A stretch of DNA of 64,000 bases, taken from Haemaphysalis longicornis. Taxonomy: Eukaryota > Arthropoda > Arachnida > Ixodida > Ixodidae. A program made the translations under genes and the position numbers. The notes under the pieces are model-generated. The model was not told the origin of the DNA. It did no database searches and saw only the letters and a program-made list of their open reading frames with translations. Every line of letters starts with the position of its first letter. Position 1 is the stretch's first letter. This document shows positions 1 to 12,286 of the stretch, piece by piece. Location: NCBI GenBank assembly GCA_013339765.2, contig CM023449.1, positions 222,155,992 to 222,219,991 of the forward strand. Reading direction: 5' to 3'.

Positions 1-163
1 TCGTCGCTGGCAGTCCCGGCAACTCCGAACGTAGTGGGTGACGTCGGATGTAAGGCGGGGCCAGAAGTACTTCGCCTTAATTTTTGCAATAGTGCGAGCT
101 GTGCCGAGATGTCCGGAAGACGGGTCGTCGTGGGACGCTTCCAAAATTTCGTCACGAAGGTCC
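1..163 (-). pseudogene. Integrase zinc-binding (HHCC) fragment, frame-shifted from pol
   Basis: After the stop that closes the main pol frame, the next minus-strand frame continues with typical gypsy linker sequence and then a zinc-binding module. Two histidines are spaced HX6H and are followed 29 residues later by CX2C (CRDC). This is the HHCC domain at the start of retroviral-type integrases, and it runs off the window before the catalytic core. Continuity of the family pattern across the break points to a single-base indel near position 163. The catalytic DDE part is not visible here. Confidence 0.85.
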
Positions 164-2590
164 TGCGGGGATGACAAGTAGATAATTCGTTCTTGTTCCG
201 GGGCTGAAATTCTTCTTCACGAGGACGGAGTTTCTGAGGCTGAATGCTGGTAAGTTACGCTTGAACGCTCTAGGCACGGCGACGTTACGTCCTTCGAGGT
301 AGTCGATCATTACTCGCAAGTCGGGGTCGGCACGCTGCTGGGCGGCTAGGTCGCTCTCCGTAACAACCCCGAAGAACGCACTGTCTTCATCGGAGTCTTG
401 TGGTGGTGGGTCGACAGGGGCGCGGGACAGGCAGTCGGCGTCGGAGTGTTTCCTGCCGGATTTGTAGACGATTGTAATGTCGAACTCTTGCAGGCGCAAA
501 CTCCACCGCCCAAGACGGCCAGAGGGGTCCTTCAAATTGGCGAGCCAACACAGCGCATGGTGGTCTGTTACAACCTTGAACGGTCTGCCATACACGTATG
601 GGCGAAATTTTGAAATGGCCCATATAATAGCCAGGCACTCTTTTTCGGAGGCAGAGTAGTTTTTCTCCTCCTTCGACAGACCACGGCTGGCATAGGCGAT
701 TACGTTTTCGCACCCGCTTTGTTTTTGGACAAGGACGGCACCCAAGCCTATATCACTGGCGTCCGTGTGTATTTCCGTTTCGGCGTTGTCGTCGAAATGA
801 GCGAGCACGGGCGGGCTTTGCAGGTGTTTTTGCAGCTCGCAGAATGCCTTTTCTTGGTCGTCTTCCCAGCTGAAAGCGGTGCTATCTTTCGTCAAGCGCG
901 TGAGCGGCTCTGCAATGCGTGCGAAGTTTGCGACGAAGCGCCGGTAGTATGCGCACAGTCCAAGAAATCTGCGCACGCCCTTCTTATCTTTCGGCCTTGG
1001 GAAGTTCGCTATGGCTGAAGTTTTCGCCGGGTCAGGCAGGACTCCCGCGGCGTTGACGACATGGCCCAAAAACTTCAGTTCCTCGTACGCGAAGCGGCAC
1101 TTTTCAGGCTTCAGCGTTAACCCCGACGTACGGATGGCCTCGAGTACTGACTGCAACCTTGCGAGGTGTTCGTCGAAAGTCCGGGAGAATACCACAACGT
1201 CGTCGAGGTATACGAGGCAGGTGTGCCACTTCAGGCCAGCTAGCACAGTGTCCATGACTCTTTGGAACGTTGCTGGTGCCGTGCATAGCCCAAACGGCAT
1301 TACCTTGAACTCGTATAGGCCGTCCGGGGTTATGAATGCAGTCTTCTCTCGATCTCTCTCGTCCACTTCAATTTGCCAGTAGCCGGTCTTGAGGTCCATC
1401 GATGAGAAGTACCTCGCATGGCAGAGGTGGTCGAGGGCGTCGTCGATTCGTGGCAGGGGGTACACGTCCTTTTTGGTGATCTTGTTCAATCGCCGGTAGT
1501 CAACGCAGAACCTCAGTGTGCCGTCTTTTTTCTTCACGAGTACGACCGGCGCAGCCCACGGACTTTTCGATGGCTGTATAATGTCGTCGTTGAGCATGTC
1601 GTCGACTTGAGTCCGGATGGCTTCCCGCTCGTGGGAAGAGACGCGGTACGGTGACTGTCGGGTAGGTCGGGCTCCATCCTCGGTTATTATCCGGTGCTTC
1701 GCCAGAGGTGTTTGACGTAACTTTGAGTTCGACGAAAAACACTCGCTGTAGCGACGCAGCAAAGCCAATAACTTGTTCCTTTCTTCTTGCGGTAGCGCCG
1801 GATTCACGTCGAAGGGGTGCGGAAGCTTGAAGGTATCGTCGGGTGCGCGTTCAAAGTCGGCGACTGCTATCACGTCACTTGCTAGTTGCGTTTCTTCGAC
1901 GAACGCAATTGCAGCGCCCTTGTTTAAATGCTGGTACTCCTCGGTGAAATTGGTGACCAAAACGTGGGATTTGCGATGCTTAAACCGCGCAATGCCTCTT
2001 GCGACAGACACACCGCGGTCAAGAAGCAACCTTCGGTCACTCTCCACGATAGCGTCGACGTCGGGAGCAGCACCTTCACAGTAGACGGTGATCATCAAGC
2101 TTGCGCGGGGTGGCAGGGTGACGTGATCATCGGCGATCCTTACAGCTGCACGGTGTTCGGGGTTCGATTCCGGCGTCATGGAGTGGTCGGAGGAAAAAGT
2201 TATCGACTTCGTCTGGAGATCGATTATTGCGCCGTTGTCTGTCAAAAAGTCCATTCCGAGAATTACGTCGCGGGAGCAGTTGGGCAAAACGACGAACACT
2301 GCAGGGTACGTCGTGCCATCTATGGTGACGCGCGATGTGCACGTTCCACTTGGCGTCACGATGTGGCCTCCTGCTGTGCGTATGTGCGGACCGTCCCATC
2401 TGGTCATAACTTTCTTCAGCTTAGACGCAAATGGTCCGCTCATTACGGAGTAGTCGGCTCCCGTGTCTACGAGGGCGACTACATCAAAACCGTCGATGGA
2501 CACCTTGACGTTCCGGGTGCGTTCCGGGTCCGGGGTTCCGGGTGCGTCGGGGCGTCGCATCTCGGCTTGTGCGTGTTGACGGTCGGGCAC
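152..2590 (-). pseudogene. pol: Pol: aspartic protease, reverse transcriptase, RNase H
   Basis: The 812-residue frame reads as gypsy Pol. An aspartic protease motif DTGA lies at residues 42-45 with a second-half ILGMDFL near 110-116. The RT region spans about 290-570: VDYRRLNK near 363-370, the MPFGL segment near 431-435 and the catalytic YLDD at 461-464. RNase HI follows, with TDA near 609-611, a glutamate near 650 and a TDHHAL segment near 675-680. The frame stops shortly before integrase, where a frameshift interrupts the polyprotein. It lies 275 bases downstream of the gag frame on the same strand. The RT and RNase H catalytic residues look intact, so the copy is fairly young. The element would make cDNA in cytoplasmic particles if it were whole. 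Confidence 0.92.
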
Positions 2591-2864
2591 TGTGCGTCGT
2601 CGTTGTCCATGTCTTCTCAGCGGACGTCTCGGTCAGGTCGGGTAAGCGTCGCGGCGTATAGCTGTCGTCGTGTTCGGGAGTCTCATCAGGGTTAGGTCGG
2701 GTCGTCGGGATGAGGGCATGTCGTGAATCACTGTCTTCGGCGCGTCCTTGCGTCGTTGGAGGGTTTCCGGTTTTTCGCCGTAGAGCAACTTCACCTCCAG
2801 AAGTTGCTGCTTTTAGTTTCCCCCGCGTGGGCTGGGGGACCTTCCACGGGCGAAGTCAGCGTTG

Positions 2865-4125
2865 CTACGGCGGTTCGGCGATTGGTATGGGTAGGGCGAC
2901 GGCGAACGGTTGAAACGCGCTGGGCACGGCTGGTTTCAGATAGATACTCGTCGATCTCAAGTGGTCGTTGGCCAGGAGAGGGCGAGGTGCGTCGACGGAG
3001 AAACCACGCAGTCCGAGCCTCTTGTATGGGCAGCGACGGTAAATGTGGTCGGCCTCTCCGCAGTGGTAGCACAGAGGACGGTTATCGGGAGTTCGCCATA
3101 CGTCCGTCTTCCTCGGCGTCTGGTTTCGGGCTACCGGGGGTCGGGCGGGTGACAGTGGGCGGCGGTACGGCGGGGCCTCTTGACGGCGTGTTGGAGTAGG
3201 GCGGGGTCGACGAACAGCCGCGGAGTATGTCATAGCTTGTGGCTCTCGGGGTACCTCGGATGGCGTAGAAGTTCCCAACGCTTGTTGCACTTCTTCTCTA
3301 ATCACGTCGGTGAGGGAAGCGACTTGGGGATGCGGCGGCGTTGGGAGAAGTTTCCGCAGCTCCTCTCTCACTATTGCGCGGATAGTCTCGCGTAGGCTGT
3401 CGGCCGGGATCCGCGTGCTGCCAAAGTCGTTCTCATTGGCCGCGCCAACAAAGTTGCGGTCATACTGCTTAGCACGCATTTCGAGGGCTTTTTCAATGGT
3501 GCTGGCTTCGGTCACGAATTCGGCGACGGTTTTGGGCGGATTTCGGACAAGTCCAGCAAACAGTTCCTCCTTCACTCCGCGCATTAAGAAGCGCAACTTC
3601 TTTTCTTCCGTCATTTCGGGGTCCGCGCGGCGAAATAGCTGCTTCATCTCCTCAACGAATATCACGACACCTTCGTTGGGGTGTTGCGTGCGTGTTTCCA
3701 ACAAAAGGGCGGCTCTTTCTTTCCGCACGACGGTAGTGAAGGTCTTAGTGAACTCGCTTTTGAACTGAGCCCAGTTTGTCAAGGAGCTCTCGTGGTTCTC
3801 GAACGAAGTGCGAGCCGAATCTTCCAAGTTAAAAGAAAACGTGCCGGAACGTTTCTGCGTCGTCCCACCTGTTGAATTTCCGGACGCGCTCCAGTTTCTC
3901 CAACCATTCTTCTGGGTCTTCTGCGGGGGCTCCTCGGAATGATGGCGGTTCCCGTGGCTGCTGCAGAACGACAGGAGGATTGCCTTGGTTGAGCATGGTG
4001 CTGGTTGCGACGTTTTTCTTCTTCGTCTTCTCCGGTAGTAGACCGAACTCGGGTGGTAAATCTTGCACGCGGAGGCTGGCTCTTGTTGGACTGGCTTGGC
4101 GGCTTCCAGAGGTTGTAGTGGGCAT
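2865..4125 (-). pseudogene. gag: Gag with CCHC zinc knuckle, one frameshift
   Basis: The best start is the ATG at 4125, because the frame from there begins just inside the LTR and primer-site region. The first 98 or so codons end at a stop near 3829. The matching continuation is in another frame, so one base has been gained or lost in a T-rich run near 3830-3840. The continuation contains the helical gag core (SFENHESSLTNWAQFKSEF and RFLMRGVKEELFAGL) and ends with a nucleocapsid knuckle CYHCGEADHIYRRC, which fits CX2CX4HX4C. Gag packages the element RNA into particles. The family assignment is firm. Whether the frameshift is biological or a homopolymer error cannot be decided from the sequence. 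Confidence 0.85.
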
Positions 4126-4155
4126 GAAGGGTGCGTACCCCGCACCTCCACCAGA

Positions 4156-4420
4156 TGTCACGTAGCCAAGGACGAAGCAGTTGTTTGGAAAAGAAACAAG
4201 TTTATTGGAGCGAACTTGTGCTCCTCTAACAACTGAAAAGAATACAGAGGCGGCGAAGCAGTGGTCAACAAAGTGACGTACGTGCGTCGGCGAGCGTCGC
4301 AGAATCGAATGCCCCGGCGTCTGCTCTGCAGGCTTTTTATCTTTCGGCGCGCGTGGTTCTGGAACCGTCGATTCGCATCGAGAACATTGTAGATGCAAGA
4401 AGATTATTCCGGGATGTTCA
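4156..4420 (-). repeat. Long terminal repeat with TATA and poly(A) signals
   Basis: Read on the minus strand this block starts TGAACATCCC and ends CGTGACA just before gag. It holds a TATA-like ATAAAAAG near 4333-4340 and an AATAAA poly(A) signal at 4201-4206, in the right order for U3-R-U5. A candidate primer-binding stretch starting TGGTGGAGG follows between the LTR and the gag ATG; I could not match it to a specific tRNA. The outer boundary is inferred, because the other LTR is outside the window. Confidence 0.65.
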
Positions 4421-5429
4421 CGTTAGATCGGAATGCTCTCCCTATCTGAACAGATAAACACATGCGGCACAGAAAGAAAGAATGGAACACGCGCTTCCCC
4501 TTGGCACGGAGATAACACAGACCGGCGCAGCCGGGCGGTAAAAGCAAAACACAAATAAACAAACCCAATGCATGGTTCGCGGCAATATCTACAAGAAAAG
4601 GTCATTTTCGTCCCTTCAGGCAACTGCATACTTAGTAACAAACTAGGAACAGCTAAGCACACGTTTCTGAATCACCCGTATGCAGTGTTGCTGTTGTACA
4701 TTCTACCATGTAGCCGGGTAAATGACTTTACACTACAAGGTAAGGTTTCTGGCGACTGATAACCAAGAGGTTGTTCCGTAGGGTATTACGGTCTTGCCTT
4801 TGGGCTTTCATGGTATTTGGCGAACGGAATAGCCATGCAGCATGCAGATGTTGATGCGTGTCCGGCATGTCCGGCATTCAGAGTGGATGCCAATATTGGA
4901 CAAACTTTATGAGTCAGAGAAGCTGGCGGATATGCGACAGTCCCTCAAAGCTTTTGAGGGACTCTGGCTATACCAATCCCACCCTTTGTAACATGTGAGA
5001 GGGCTGGATGTTTTTTGTGCCTACTAAGCAGGGGATGAAGAAGATAAGTTTTGACCATTTGTTTCAAGTTTCAAGTTTATTTCTGATATGTAAATTACAT
5101 TGCTAAGGAGAAAGGCAAAAAGCTGCTGTGTGGCGCCTGGACGACGCTGCCTCCCAAATCATTTGATTTAAACCATTTGATGGTTTCCATCGAGTGACTC
5201 TATGTTCGATAGCTCTTTCTGGTAACTTCACTTGTTCTCTAGTCAAATGCGCGCGGAATTTGTAGGAACCCACGCTGCTACTCTACGTTGGACAAGTGTC
5301 TGTGTGCACGTGTAAATGTGCATGTAGTGCGACCGGCGTATCTTCAGGATCGCGCCGCAAGGAAGGCGTTGAGCAATTAACCATGCGCGCCACTGTGCGC
5401 GGTGGCCCGGACAATTGTTAATAACTGGC
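4421..5429. other. No gene recognised
   Basis: I see no convincing exon, RNA gene or element here. Short frames on both strands have no recognisable motifs. A 12-bp direct echo of 'tccggcatgtccggcat' near 4860-4876 is the only local repeat noticed. Confidence 0.4.
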
Positions 5430-5946
5430 GTGAGCGCGTGCCCAGGGCTTTTTGCCCAGGGGACAGCTGCCGACGACTGGTCCGTACTACTACAAGATAC
5501 GGACGGTGACTCTACCACGCTTGCGAATTCTGCAAGTACCCCCAGGTCTGGAGAGGTCATCTGTGGCACCGGTCTTACCGGCCACACGGGCTAAGCCAGG
5601 GGGGGGGGGGTAGCCTTGGCATTTCCCACGGTACCCTTCTTCACGCACAGTTCCTGACGAGAGTAGAGCTAACCGCAGCTCGGGGCAGCCAGCGCCGGCG
5701 GTGAACGCGCCGCCACCGATACTTCGGGAAGGAACACCGGGTTTTCGAAGATCGTACCTGGCACCGGTCTTCAAGCGTCAGGAATTAATTGTTGTGAGCG
5801 GCGAACAAACCGCTGTGTTGTTGAGCCCGTTTCAGCGTACTGTCTTAGCCGGTAGCACCAAGGCGGAAATCTTCAAAGTTCAAGGCGATCGGCTGCTCCC
5901 AACGCTGGATTTTCCGCCTAATGGGCATATACGGCTTTCGCATTAA
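5430..5946 (+). other. Unrecognised protein-like plus-strand reading, interrupted
   Basis: Two plus-strand frames look more protein-like than the surroundings. The first, about 5460-5592, reads TAADDWSVLLQDTDGDSTT and stops near a G-run at 5603-5612. The second runs from a stop near 5612 to the stop at 5944-5946 and ends with KVQGDRLLPTLDFPPNGHI. If they belong together the G-run would be where they were separated. I do not recognise a family; ORF1 of a LINE or a captured exon are both possible. An opposing minus-strand frame covers the same bases, so strand is uncertain. Confidence 0.2.
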
Positions 5947-6416
5947 AAATGCCGCCTACAGCTAAAAAGGAAAAGGCCGTGGATGCGGTTAGTCTCCTCT
6001 ACCGAATTTGTTTGGTAGCACTGGTCAGGCTGAGCTCATTATGTAGAGTAGATCATCGCGGCATGGTGTACGACCGAGGTTTCACACCACTATCTCTCGG
6101 GTACCAATGCTAAAAAGAGAAACGTCGTCACAAAGAATTACATATTATTTTCATTATTGCTAAATACATCACGACAAAAACGTATGATGATGCTTACGGG
6201 GACTCGGAACCACATTACATGGTTAGTTCAATCCGCATGATTTTGCATGTTCGCGAAGTTAGTGTTTTAGTTGATTCTTCTTCAGAAGGCTTGGTATCTA
6301 GTTTGCTTACCAATTCCTTGCTAGAACATGCGTCTTCCGAGAGTCACTGCAGCTGGCGTTATAGCAACATTCCACAGAATGTTTAAATGTACATTCGCAA
6401 AATGATGGACACTCAC

Positions 6417-6690
6417 ACTAACGCGTAAGACTTGAAGGTAGCGAAGCTGTACGCAACCTTCTTCACGGCCATCACGACGGTTTAAGTCCACGATTGCAGC
6501 CGCTTTGCTTCTTCATCGCTGCTGCAACTACCTTGACTTCATCTTTGTTGCTATAGGGAACCTCACAGTAACGCGTAAGGCCTCAAGGTAGCGAAGCTGC
6601 ATGCAACGTTCATGACCATCGGGGACGGTTTAAGGCCACTATTGCAGCCGAATTAGTGCTTCTTCGCTACCGCAACAACCTTTACTTCAT
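6417..6690 (+). repeat. Tandem pair of a ~137-bp interspersed repeat unit
   Basis: Two adjacent units share ACGCGTAAG, then AAGGTAGCGAAGCTG, a 'gaccatc..ggacggtttaag' core and 'cttcatcttt' near the end. An inverted third copy lies at about 44370-44500. The next block at 6717-6862 is likewise matched by an inverted copy at 43617-43740, so these are parts of one larger interspersed element. Confidence 0.75.
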
Positions 6691-6716
6691 CTTTGCGGCG
6701 ATTACGGTGAACGCTG

Positions 6717-6862
6717 GATATTTTTTGGTCAATCTTAGTCAATCTCCCTAAGTGGGCATGATTGGCTTGGCATACGTGCGCCGGGGATGCTGGGTGGTTG
6801 CCGCGAGGCACCCGATCACGTGCGCTCGACATGTTTTTGGTATTTTAACTGCGGACACGAAG
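6717..6862 (+). repeat. Interspersed repeat block ending 'aactgcggacac'
   Basis: The block runs from TTTTTTGGTCAATC through AGTCAATCTCC and a TTGGC segment to TTTTAACTGCGGACACGAAG. The reverse complement appears at 43617-43740, and the terminal 'tttttaactgcggacacgaaa' part recurs at 21978-22000. No coding frame is convincing inside it. Confidence 0.75.
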
Positions 6863-8818
6863 CTCGAATGGATTACTAAACATCCCAGCTGTTAAAAATG
6901 CGCATTCCACAAACCTGACAACGGTCGATATGTCGCTCGGGCTTTTGTCATATTGACCGTGGCAGTTCAAGTAGAGCTCACTATAGTTCAAGTCCCTTTT
7001 TTTAGTTTTGGCGCAACAATTGCCTTTGTAGCGTGAACAGGTGCTGAGTAGGGAACGCCGGGTATGTCGTCTAAGAGGAAAGGGAAGAATGTACATTCGG
7101 GATCAATTTGAAGGTGATTGCTTGGGTGGGACAGAACGAAGCAGCAGCGCTATATGTTACAGGTTGTATCAGGGTTGTATCGTGCGAGAGACAACGATGG
7201 GGAAGAAGGAACTGCTACCTGTATCTCCAAAGTTCTGTAAATGGCCGTTGTGCAGGTTGGAAGGCCCCTTGATCAATGCTGCCGCGATCACCTTCAAATT
7301 TATCCCGACTGCACTTCAACAACCTCCTCGATGTACTCGAGTAAACCCGAAAACATCGACAAATAGTCACGAAGACAGACTTAGAACGACCGTATTTATC
7401 GTTTCTCAAACTTCTTGCACTAACTGCGTAGCCTGGGGCGCACTTGTTTCGGAAAAGGCCGTACAAAGCAGTGAAATATATTCGACCTCGGAACATGTCA
7501 TGTACCGGGAGTAGGCTCCTCAGTTTGAATAGTTCCCCCATGCTTTGAGGGAAACGTTTCCGTTTTTTGCTGAGCATGTGCACGTGAACGATTGGCGTTG
7601 GTTATCTGCGGTGGTGCTCGTAGCTTGAACGATGGATGATCTCCCGCAAAGTCACTCAGAACATCCTCTGTCCATGGCGAGAGAATCAGAGGGGGTCGTC
7701 TCGTCAACGGTTAGGGTGCTGGGGCTTGCCTTGTTGCCGCTGTCTGAAAAGGATACGTCAAAGAGAAAATACCGTCCCACAAGGCAGTTCACTTCGAACG
7801 AGAGTTTCTCAGTTTAAATTTAAAACTTCTTTTGGGGCCTGATAGGGACGTGATTCAGGTGTTTAAAGATACGTGCGGCGTCACTGTAGCAATGGTCATC
7901 CAAGAAGTCTTAGAGATTCACGCTGTGTAAAAGTTTTTAAATTAGCTTTTATGCTTTTTTTAACACCCCTAGCACACATTCGTTGCCCAATGTCGGCATA
8001 TTCCCAGCTTGCTTCGCTTTTTAATGTCCCAATCAATGGGCCCCTTGTTTGCTGTAAGCTTTTGCAAGATGTTTCAGGTTACGGATACTGTATGCTCAAA
8101 ATAAAAAAAAACCTGCTGCTACAGCAGTACAAAATTAAACAAGAGTTGTATACGCATGCTACTAAATTGTCCAACAATCCCACTGGTGAGCAGCTGCAAA
8201 CGTTCCGGCATTTCTGAAAGCGAAGTAAACGACGGGCAACATTTAGGCAAAGCCTAAACGCAGAATTGATGTGGGGAGGATTGCGTTAATTAGTAAACGA
8301 TGTCGCATTGGTTTAGCAAAGAGCAACGTTTGATTAACGCAATGAACTCCCCGCCGACAACTTCATAGAGTTCATTCCTCTAATCTGCGCCACCGGACAT
8401 GATAATCAGGAGCCACAGGCTAGACGCAGCATGTTGCAGTCAGTTCGTCGGCGCCGTCTCAGTCGATAATTTTTTAAAAGTTAGGCACACATATCAAGGC
8501 GGCGAAGAACAGAGCTCGCGAAGCAAGGCACAGAAATCTCAGGGTTCAGAATTATTGCGAACCCATACATTTTTATGAACACCGATTAAATATAGTCGTC
8601 GGCTTTGTATTAATAAAAAAAAGTGTTGTGGGATGCGCTACTTTGGTTCTCATCCGTCTATGTTAAAATATTCTATTTTTGGTTGGCGGCGACAGATCCT
8701 GCTACACTAAAAAAGACTGAATCGCCGACCGACCTACCCCTTCCCCCCTCCGTTTCGTCCTTCCTCTCTTCCTCTCACCCGCTTTCCCTCCTCATTTCGT
8801 TCACTGGCTCGCTCGCTC
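6863..8818. other. No gene recognised
   Basis: Frames of up to 157 codons occur on both strands, but they overlap each other and show no domain, signal peptide or splice-supported structure. Nothing here could be assigned. Confidence 0.4.
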
Positions 8819-8989
8819 AGTGACTCACGCACTAACTCTCACTCACTCACTCACGCACTCACTCACTCCCACTCACTCACTCACTCACTCACTCACTCAC
8901 TCACTCACTCACCCACTCACCACTCACCCACTCACTCACTCACTCACTCACTCACTCACTCACTCACTCACTCACTCACTCACTCACTA
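8819..8989. repeat. (CACT)n tetranucleotide microsatellite
   Basis: About 170 bases are an almost uninterrupted run of ACTC/CACT units, with a few CACC variants near 8911-8930. It is a plain simple-sequence repeat and is likely to be length-variable. Confidence 0.95.
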
Positions 8990-10439
8990 AATGCCGCTCC
9001 GTTGAGAGAGGTTCGCGTTAACCAGATTCAAATATTTTGAAAACCACGCCGGAGAACGTGAAGCTCTCCGAAGTGTCAGGCCATGGATAGCAGGGAGCGG
9101 CACGGTATGTGCACAAACGCACTGACAAAATGCTCATGAAAATTTGAGGTCGGTTGAAATTACAATTTCTGAGTATTGCACAATAAAGGGTAACCTTTGT
9201 ACTATCCAATGAATATCTTGGGGACCGTAGCATGAGGGGCTATGTGTTACTTCGTTCCTCCTAAAAAATCGTTCAAAGCGGTTGCGTTTGTGTTCTCCAT
9301 TCATTTCGCCCGCGGAAGCGACAACGAGTTATGCTGAAATCATGTACACTAAAACTCTAATAACAATGTAATAAACTGTTGCGATAAGACCGTCAATACG
9401 CATTACTGATACTTTGAAGTCCTGACAATTACTTTTCGTTTCCTGTATATCTTGAGCGCACTGCTGGGGAGTTAAGAGTACACTTATAATGAGGGGAATA
9501 ACTTGCCGAAGTCACAGACACAGACATTGCTCGACAAAGTATCAGAACCCTCATTTTATTGTGTTTGTGCAACGTGGGGGATTAGTTTTCAGTATCTTCT
9601 AAAGATCCCGCAAAAAGGTTGTGGGTGTTAACTCTTTCAATGCAGGAGCAGATTTCTGTTACTTACCAGTGCTATTCTCCATGTCAACACCTAAAGCAAA
9701 GAAGTATATAAGCCAAGGAAATACATTGCTCTGATATTTGATATTCCAGTGAAATTAGCGGAGCGTTGCAAGCAAGAACTTGGACATCATTTGGCAGAAA
9801 GAAAATAGCGAGTATAGGCACGTTGTTGACGTTCAAATAATTGTGTCTAGCACCTAACAGGAAGCCGCTGCCATTCACCCAATAATGTAAGATAGACCAC
9901 TAAGCACTCCTTTACCGGAGTGAGTGTGTCGCTGGCGCTTGGGCGACACCGCATGCGAACTCACGGGTTAGTAGCAGTTCTACCTGCCATGTTTCGGTTT
10001 ACGTGCGGTCTGACATTCCAAGTGCGAAAAACAACAGCCATTTACACGTGAACACACACACATGCACAAACACACACACACTACACACACACATACATAT
10101 TGGATGTGTGCGCCGAATTGCGTGCGTGGGTGTGATTTTATGACTACTATTTGGCGTGACCTACAAATTGCAACGAGCAGGAGGAGAAAAAATTGTTTGT
10201 TTTATTAAACGTTTAACCGCACACTAAGACCTTGTTAAAACTATACTTGTAGCGGTGATGTACGGGGTGTGATGTGAGATTTTTTCAAGCAATTTATTTT
10301 GGACCACTACACATATTTTAATTAAGGTACAAAAGCTGCATGACCATCATATAGCTTGGCTGGCCATGAAGCAAACGCTCATGAAGACGTAGTGAGCTCG
10401 AATTGAGAAGTTGGGAGGTCTTGTTTACTGATGTCTGAT
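8990..10439. other. No gene recognised; short AC-rich tract
   Basis: No exon or element is recognised. An imperfect (AC)n/(ACAC) tract lies at about 10050-10098. The other frames are short and without motifs. Confidence 0.4.
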
Positions 10440-10870
10440 AAATCACCACCTACATCACCGTATCATCAGGCTATCTAGGTTCACTAAAGGACAAAGGCCT
10501 CTGCCATAACCACCTTCCCATTCCCTATAATGGTCGTTACTGAACTACAACTCCCATAGAACTTCAACCACTCCTCTCCTACCCTGCCCGAGTCTGTTCT
10601 TTGCCTCCCATGTGCTAATTTTCGTCATTGTTATCTTTTTTCCCTTCGTCTGGTCCTGTCTCTGAACGGCCTAGCCTCTCTCGTCTAGCTCCTTCAGGTC
10701 TAGCCGCTCTGGTGCTTTGGTGGTCCATCGGCTTCCAATGAATCGTGTTACTTGACCAGCCCAAGTCCATATCTTTTTCCTAATTTGAACTAAATTTTCT
10801 GCCCGAGTTTGCTTTCTCATCAAAGACACCCGGTTTCAATGTCTGGACTTAATATCCTTAGTTCCATGGC
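10440..10870 (-). mobile_element. Old RTE-type LINE 3'-end remnant
   Basis: The segment begins near an ATC-containing stretch followed by 'ggacaaaggcctctgcca', the hallmark 3'-terminal sequence also seen in the better copies at 27.7 kb and 47.6 kb. It then holds 'tgaccagcccaagtccat', a phrase I associate with arthropod RTE elements. It is much more decayed than the other two copies, and no reading frame survives. Boundaries are approximate. Confidence 0.5.
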
Positions 10871-12045
10871 GCGTTAGGTTGACCGGTGTTTTCTTTCCAA
10901 ATGTTTAGTAGCCGTCCTAGTTCCACCCTATATGTCATCGCCAGCAATCGGCATTGGTTGGAGTAAACCAATCTTTTCAGCGAGAAAAATGGATTACTGC
11001 TGAGTATTTGAGAGTGTTTGCAGGGCGCGCACCAGCCTATACAAACTTTACGCCGTAAAACTGAAAGATAAAACAGGTCCATAGCACGCTTAGGTTTCGA
11101 TTTTCGTCTGCATGTACAGAGACCCCCGTTCTCGCTGTCCTGAAAATTGAACTTTAATCCCACTTCCCATTTACCATGAACTAGTACCATTCGAAGGTCA
11201 TAAAAAACCTTGACCTATCCAGCATACTCCCGAAGCTAACGCTCTTCAGCGGTCATCGAGTTGCAATATTCTACATACAACAGGAGAGTTTTAGACAAGA
11301 GGCCAGTAAGCCGTGTTGACGTGCCAATATGCCTGCATGTCATACAACCCACTGTGTGGCGGGATATTTGAATAAATCACAGGGACAGTGAATTACACTG
11401 GACTCCTCTAGTGGTGAAGGGCTGGACAATGAGCGTGGTAATATGCTTGACCGTGACGTGTACATTCGGGCTCCCACCAGGGGCTGCTAAAATGCGTCAC
11501 CTGGAGAGCCAATTCATCCAGAAATCCGTATTAAGGAATACAAAGAAGCAATACGCGACAACAGCACCGCACGGTCGCTCATGGCAACGGTAAACCCTAC
11601 TGAGGCAAGCCCAGCTCCCAACACTTTGAATCAGCCACCAAGCTATATACCATTGATACCACTAAATGCTATACCACTATAAAACAACGCCCACCCCTGT
11701 ACGTCAATATTCAAGCGAGAAGCAGCTATCGAGTATACTTAAGGTTGTGCCACATTTTATCAAAATTAGGAATCACTCGAGAAGAGTGGATTAGCTAACA
11801 CAGAAGAGAAGACAAGCAATGTGAAGTGGTGGACTTCATTTAGGACGCCGTCAGCAGAAACTTGAACTGAGGCGTCTTATCCCCGCAATGTTCCTTAGAC
11901 CCCTGCCTCCCCCCTCCCCCCTCCCCAACTGCGACCGAATTTGATGCTCATGAAAATACTAACAATTTTCCTCTCTCTTTCTGTGCTGTGAAGTTGATAC
12001 TTTACTGCTTGACGGAAATGCGAGAATCTTGATTTTTTTTTAATC
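10871..12045. other. No gene recognised
   Basis: No convincing exon, RNA gene or repeat was identified. A minus frame at 10858-11190 has no recognisable motif. Confidence 0.4.
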
Positions 12046-12049
12046 CCTC

Positions 12050-12286
12050 GTGCCAAGGCCTTGTTACGCTAGCCGCAACTGCGACCCTGTCTTCTTAACT
12101 AACGGCAGTAACATAACATTCACTAAAGTAAGGTGGGACGTGGTAATTCTAATGAAACCGGAGCCCGTCGTTCTATATACTTTATTTCTGGCTCCCACTG
12201 TCACTCCTTTTGCCACCAATCATGCCGAGAAGGTGGTTGAGAATGGTGTTTTTTATGCAGCTTTTACCTACGAGAAAAAATGCTAA
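12050..12286 (+). other. Unrecognised short frame with Cys and glycosylation-like motifs
   Basis: The frame reads RPCYASRNCDPVFLTNGSN and continues with TFTKVRWDVVILMKPE. It is preceded by a T-rich tract ending CCAAG, which could act as a 3' splice site. CX5C spacing and an NGSN glycosylation-like motif recall exons of small secreted tick proteins, but I cannot place it in a family. It may be chance. Confidence 0.15.

Larger units (their letters stand above)
1..4420 (-). mobile_element. Ty3/gypsy LTR retrotransposon, cut by the window edge
   Basis: Read on the minus strand the order is LTR, gag with a zinc knuckle, then protease, reverse transcriptase, RNase H and the first part of integrase. 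This is the standard Ty3/gypsy order. The rest of integrase and the second LTR lie beyond base 1. Gag and pol each carry one frameshift, so this copy is probably dead unless these are assembly errors at short runs. No envelope frame is visible. Because the second LTR is missing, neither LTR identity nor a target duplication can be used to date it. Confidence 0.93.

Noticed and set aside
152..4125. Envelope-bearing endogenous retrovirus (errantivirus)
   Set aside because: Only gag and pol are visible and no env-like frame is in the window; the region after integrase is outside, so an ordinary Ty3/gypsy retrotransposon is the supported call.
8819..8989. Regular repeats as a CRISPR-like array
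   Set aside because: It is a continuous tetranucleotide microsatellite without spacers; the context is eukaryotic.
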